Shown in pieces: positions 62,260 through 64,000 of a DNA stretch of 64,000 bases. The DNA is from an uncultured Lachnospiraceae bacterium (lineage in GTDB: Bacteria > Bacillota > Clostridia > Lachnospirales > Lachnospiraceae). The stretch lies in contig CANRZW010000005.1 in NCBI GenBank assembly GCA_947644545.1, forward strand, positions 62,001 through 126,000. Reading direction: 5' to 3'. Each line of letters begins with the position of its first letter. The first letter of the stretch is position 1. The translations under genes and the position numbers were made by a program. Under the pieces are notes generated by a model. That model was not told the origin of the DNA. It saw only the letters and a program-made list of their open reading frames with translations, and searched no databases.

Positions 62260-63245
62260 TAGGACTGCATTCCGTGCAGATACAGGAACAGATAACATAT
62301 CGCCGTGACGGCTGTCTGTATCGTTTTGTGGAAGATATAGGGGCGGATGGAAAGGTCGGTATGCCGGATCATGCTGTAGGTCTGGGCAATACAGGAAAAA
62401 CCGCCGAAGGGAAGCAGGATCAGGACTGCGTAATAGATTGACCGACCGGAATAGTCAATGCCGCTGGTGATTTCCAGTAAACACCTGTACACATTGAGGA
62501 GTTTACTGCTAACATGATAAAAGGGCTGAAACATAATATTTAACAGGTTGAAGAAGACCATATAACCGCCCAGCTTGGCAATCCCGATCAATCCTGACAA
62601 TACGGAAGCATCGATGGCTGCCAGCAAAGAGCAGGGGCGTTGGTTGGCAGACTGTTCCTGTTTTCCGGACAAGGGAACCGGCGTGGGGGAGGATGTCATA
62701 CAAAGCTCACGCGTCCCGCGAAGATGCCGCAATACCGGTGTGATCCGCAGAAGCAGGAAACCATACAACAGCGGAATGCCATACATGAGCAGAAACGGCC
62801 CAAGCGGCCTTTCGATTCCCAGCGTAGGGACCACATAGCTTAAGAAGTAGATGGGTCCGATATTATTGCAGAAATGCAGCAGCAGTTCGCCTTCTTCCCG
62901 GGAAAGCTTCTGCTGTTCATAGAGTTCGCCCACGATTCTGGCGCCCATCGGAAAACCGCACAGAAAGCCCATGACCATGGTATAAGAGCCGTTTCTGGAA
63001 GTGCCAAACAGGCGATATAAGAGCGGATGGAGCAGGCGAACGAAGTTTTCCGTCAGATTCATGCGGATCATGATTCCGGAGAGGATCATAAACGGCAGGA
63101 GGGTGGGCACCATTTTGGTAAACCAGAGATTCAGCCCCGTGAAGGCATAGGCAAGCGCCTGCGCCGGATCGTAGAGCATCAGGAAGATCAGATAGAGCGC
63201 CAGCGCCGTGAACAGGAGCTGGTATAAGGTGTCTTTCTTTTTCAT
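62256..63245 (-). CDS. ylbJ: YlbJ-like sporulation integral membrane protein (nucleoside recognition/gate family)
   Basis: A 329-residue minus-strand protein with about eight helices. The central FTKMVPTLLPFMILSGIMIR, MGFLCGFPMGARIVGELYEQ and FCNNIGPIYFLSYVVPTLG are typical of the gate-domain family that includes YlbJ (Bacillus sporulation) and SpmA/SpmB. The GAGG ribosome site is upstream of the start at 63245. It converges with the amidase gene with a four-base overlap of the stops, so no terminator separates them. Family fit is strong; whether it is the YlbJ orthologue is inferred from length. Confidence 0.75.
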   Translation of the reverse strand: MKKKDTLYQLLFTALALYLIFLMLYDPAQALAYAFTGLNLWFTKMVPTLLPFMILSGIMIRMNLTENFVRLLHPLLYRLFGTSRNGSYTMVMGFLCGFPMGARIVGELYEQQKLSREEGELLLHFCNNIGPIYFLSYVVPTLGIERPLGPFLLMYGIPLLYGFLLLRITPVLRHLRGTRELCMTSSPTPVPLSGKQEQSANQRPCSLLAAIDASVLSGLIGIAKLGGYMVFFNLLNIMFQPFYHVSSKLLNVYRCLLEITSGIDYSGRSIYYAVLILLPFGGFSCIAQTYSMIRHTDLSIRPYIFHKTIQTAVTAICYLFLYLHGMQSY

Positions 63246-63396
63246 GGCGGCGGTTCCTCGCGGAAGGATAGCTTACTTAATATATATTCCGGGTGCTGCT
63301 TTCTTATTAACAGGTTATGTTTTGAAACCGTAAGGAACAGGATTTCGCCGCAGCCGTTTTGGGCGTAAGCGTTCAGGATTAGTGGATGGGATGAAG

Positions 63397-64000
63397 ATGC
63401 GTTTGGACAGGTATTTATGCGAATTGAATCTGGGCACAAGAAGCCAGGTAAAAAGGGATATCAAGGCCGGTCTGGTATCTGTCAACGACAGGACGATCCT
63501 GCGTCCGGAAGAGCAGATCCGCACGGATACGGACTGCATTTGTTATAAAGGACAGCCCTGCATTTATGAAGAATACGTCTACTATCTGCTTCATAAACCG
63601 GCAGGCGTAGTGTCGGCCACAAGAGACCGGCAGGATCGGACGGTCCTTGACCTGATTGGAGATACAACGCGGAAGGATCTCTTTCCGGTGGGAAGACTGG
63701 ACAAGGACACGGAGGGCCTTTTACTGCTCACCAATGACGGCGCGTTGGCGCATGATCTGCTGGCGCCCGGCAGGCATGTGGAGAAAGAATACGAATGCCA
63801 TCTGGCCCATCCTTTCGATGAGAGGCAGCGGCAGCTATTGGAACAGGAGATGGAGATCGGAGAGAAGAAGCCGGTCAGGCCGGCGGTGGTACAGGTGCTG
63901 GAAGACAAGAAGATTACACTGACGATCACCGAGGGTAAATTTCATCAGGTAAAGCGTATGCTGCACGCGGCCGGCAATGAAGTTGTCTACCTGAAAAGGA
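63397..64000 (+). CDS. RsuA/RluB-family pseudouridine synthase (partial, 3' end cut)
   Basis: About 201 residues are visible; the gene runs past the window end. An S4-type RNA-binding start (RLDRYLCELNLGTRSQVKRD) leads to the catalytic core with the Asp in FPVGRLDKDTEGLLLLTNDG. LLHKPAGVVSATRD and TITEGKFHQVKRMLHAAGNE are also conserved. The last motif fits the small-subunit RsuA type (16S rRNA U516) or RluB/RluE; the missing end would help decide. ATG 63397 follows GGATGGG; ATG 63391 is an alternative two codons earlier. Confidence 0.9.
   Translation, partial: MRLDRYLCELNLGTRSQVKRDIKAGLVSVNDRTILRPEEQIRTDTDCICYKGQPCIYEEYVYYLLHKPAGVVSATRDRQDRTVLDLIGDTTRKDLFPVGRLDKDTEGLLLLTNDGALAHDLLAPGRHVEKEYECHLAHPFDERQRQLLEQEMEIGEKKPVRPAVVQVLEDKKITLTITEGKFHQVKRMLHAAGNEVVYLKR

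Overview
The window reads as a chromosomal segment of a spore-forming Clostridia species, most likely a Lachnospiraceae member. The basis is gene content: the sporulation genes yqfC, yqfD, a SpoVB-like flippase, a BofC-like protein and a YlbJ-like protein; one-carbon genes fhs, folD, a B12 methionine synthase and 5-formyl-THF cyclo-ligase; an NfnAB-like flavoprotein pair; and a dense, mostly plus-strand layout with AGGAGG-type ribosome sites and TTGACA-N17-TATAAT promoters. The two window ends cut a MazF gene (start missing) and a pseudouridine synthase gene (end missing). I saw no tRNA, rRNA, CRISPR array, insertion sequence or phage gene.

Layout. 1-9076: MazF tail, CNNM/CBS transporter-like protein, YebC, MetY, a polytopic membrane protein, TepA-like protease and the FtsK/SpoIIIE translocase. 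9096-15534: fhs-folD, a zinc-ribbon/TPR/chitobiase-like membrane protein, then nfnA-nfnB. 15798-22739: a MORN-repeat protein, a zinc-ribbon membrane protein, rlmH, and the syntenic block yqfC-yqfD-phoH-pgpH-ybeY. The PgpH-like protein has lost its HD dyad. 22830-28338: SpoVB-like flippase, BofC-like protein and two flavoproteins. 28390-35904: proB, ynzC and 5-FCL, then a three-gene glycan-type cassette (GT2, FAD protein, GT-C), then proA. 35916-39126: an ArsR/SmtB sensor with a small HMA protein, and divergent uraA/upp. 39171-48858: a lipoprotein, metH, ilvB, two different ilvN paralogues, ilvC, a TetR regulator, leuC and leuD. 48946-54656: an accessory-looking stretch (acetyltransferase, an HTH regulator fused to a FlhA-like domain, an unknown protein, a PD-(D/E)XK-like protein, a hybrid histidine kinase). 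54734-64000: parE-parC, rsmD, coaD, a coiled-coil protein, an amidase, a YlbJ-like protein (minus strand) and an RsuA-type synthase.

The genes cooperate in a few visible ways. fhs, folD, 5-FCL and metH handle one-carbon units, and metH and metY both make methionine or homocysteine. ilvB/N/C and leuC/D cover most of branched-chain amino-acid synthesis (ilvD, leuA and leuB are not here). uraA and upp take up and salvage uracil from back-to-back promoters.

The most unusual locus is 49.6-52.4 kb. A DNA-binding XRE domain is joined to a shortened homologue of the cytoplasmic domain of the flagellar export protein FlhA, with no flagellar gene nearby. The next two genes, both of unknown function, are each preceded by a near-identical promoter, and the second also has LexA-like boxes over a further promoter. 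I infer a small co-regulated stress or DNA-damage-linked module, but its function is not shown by the sequence.
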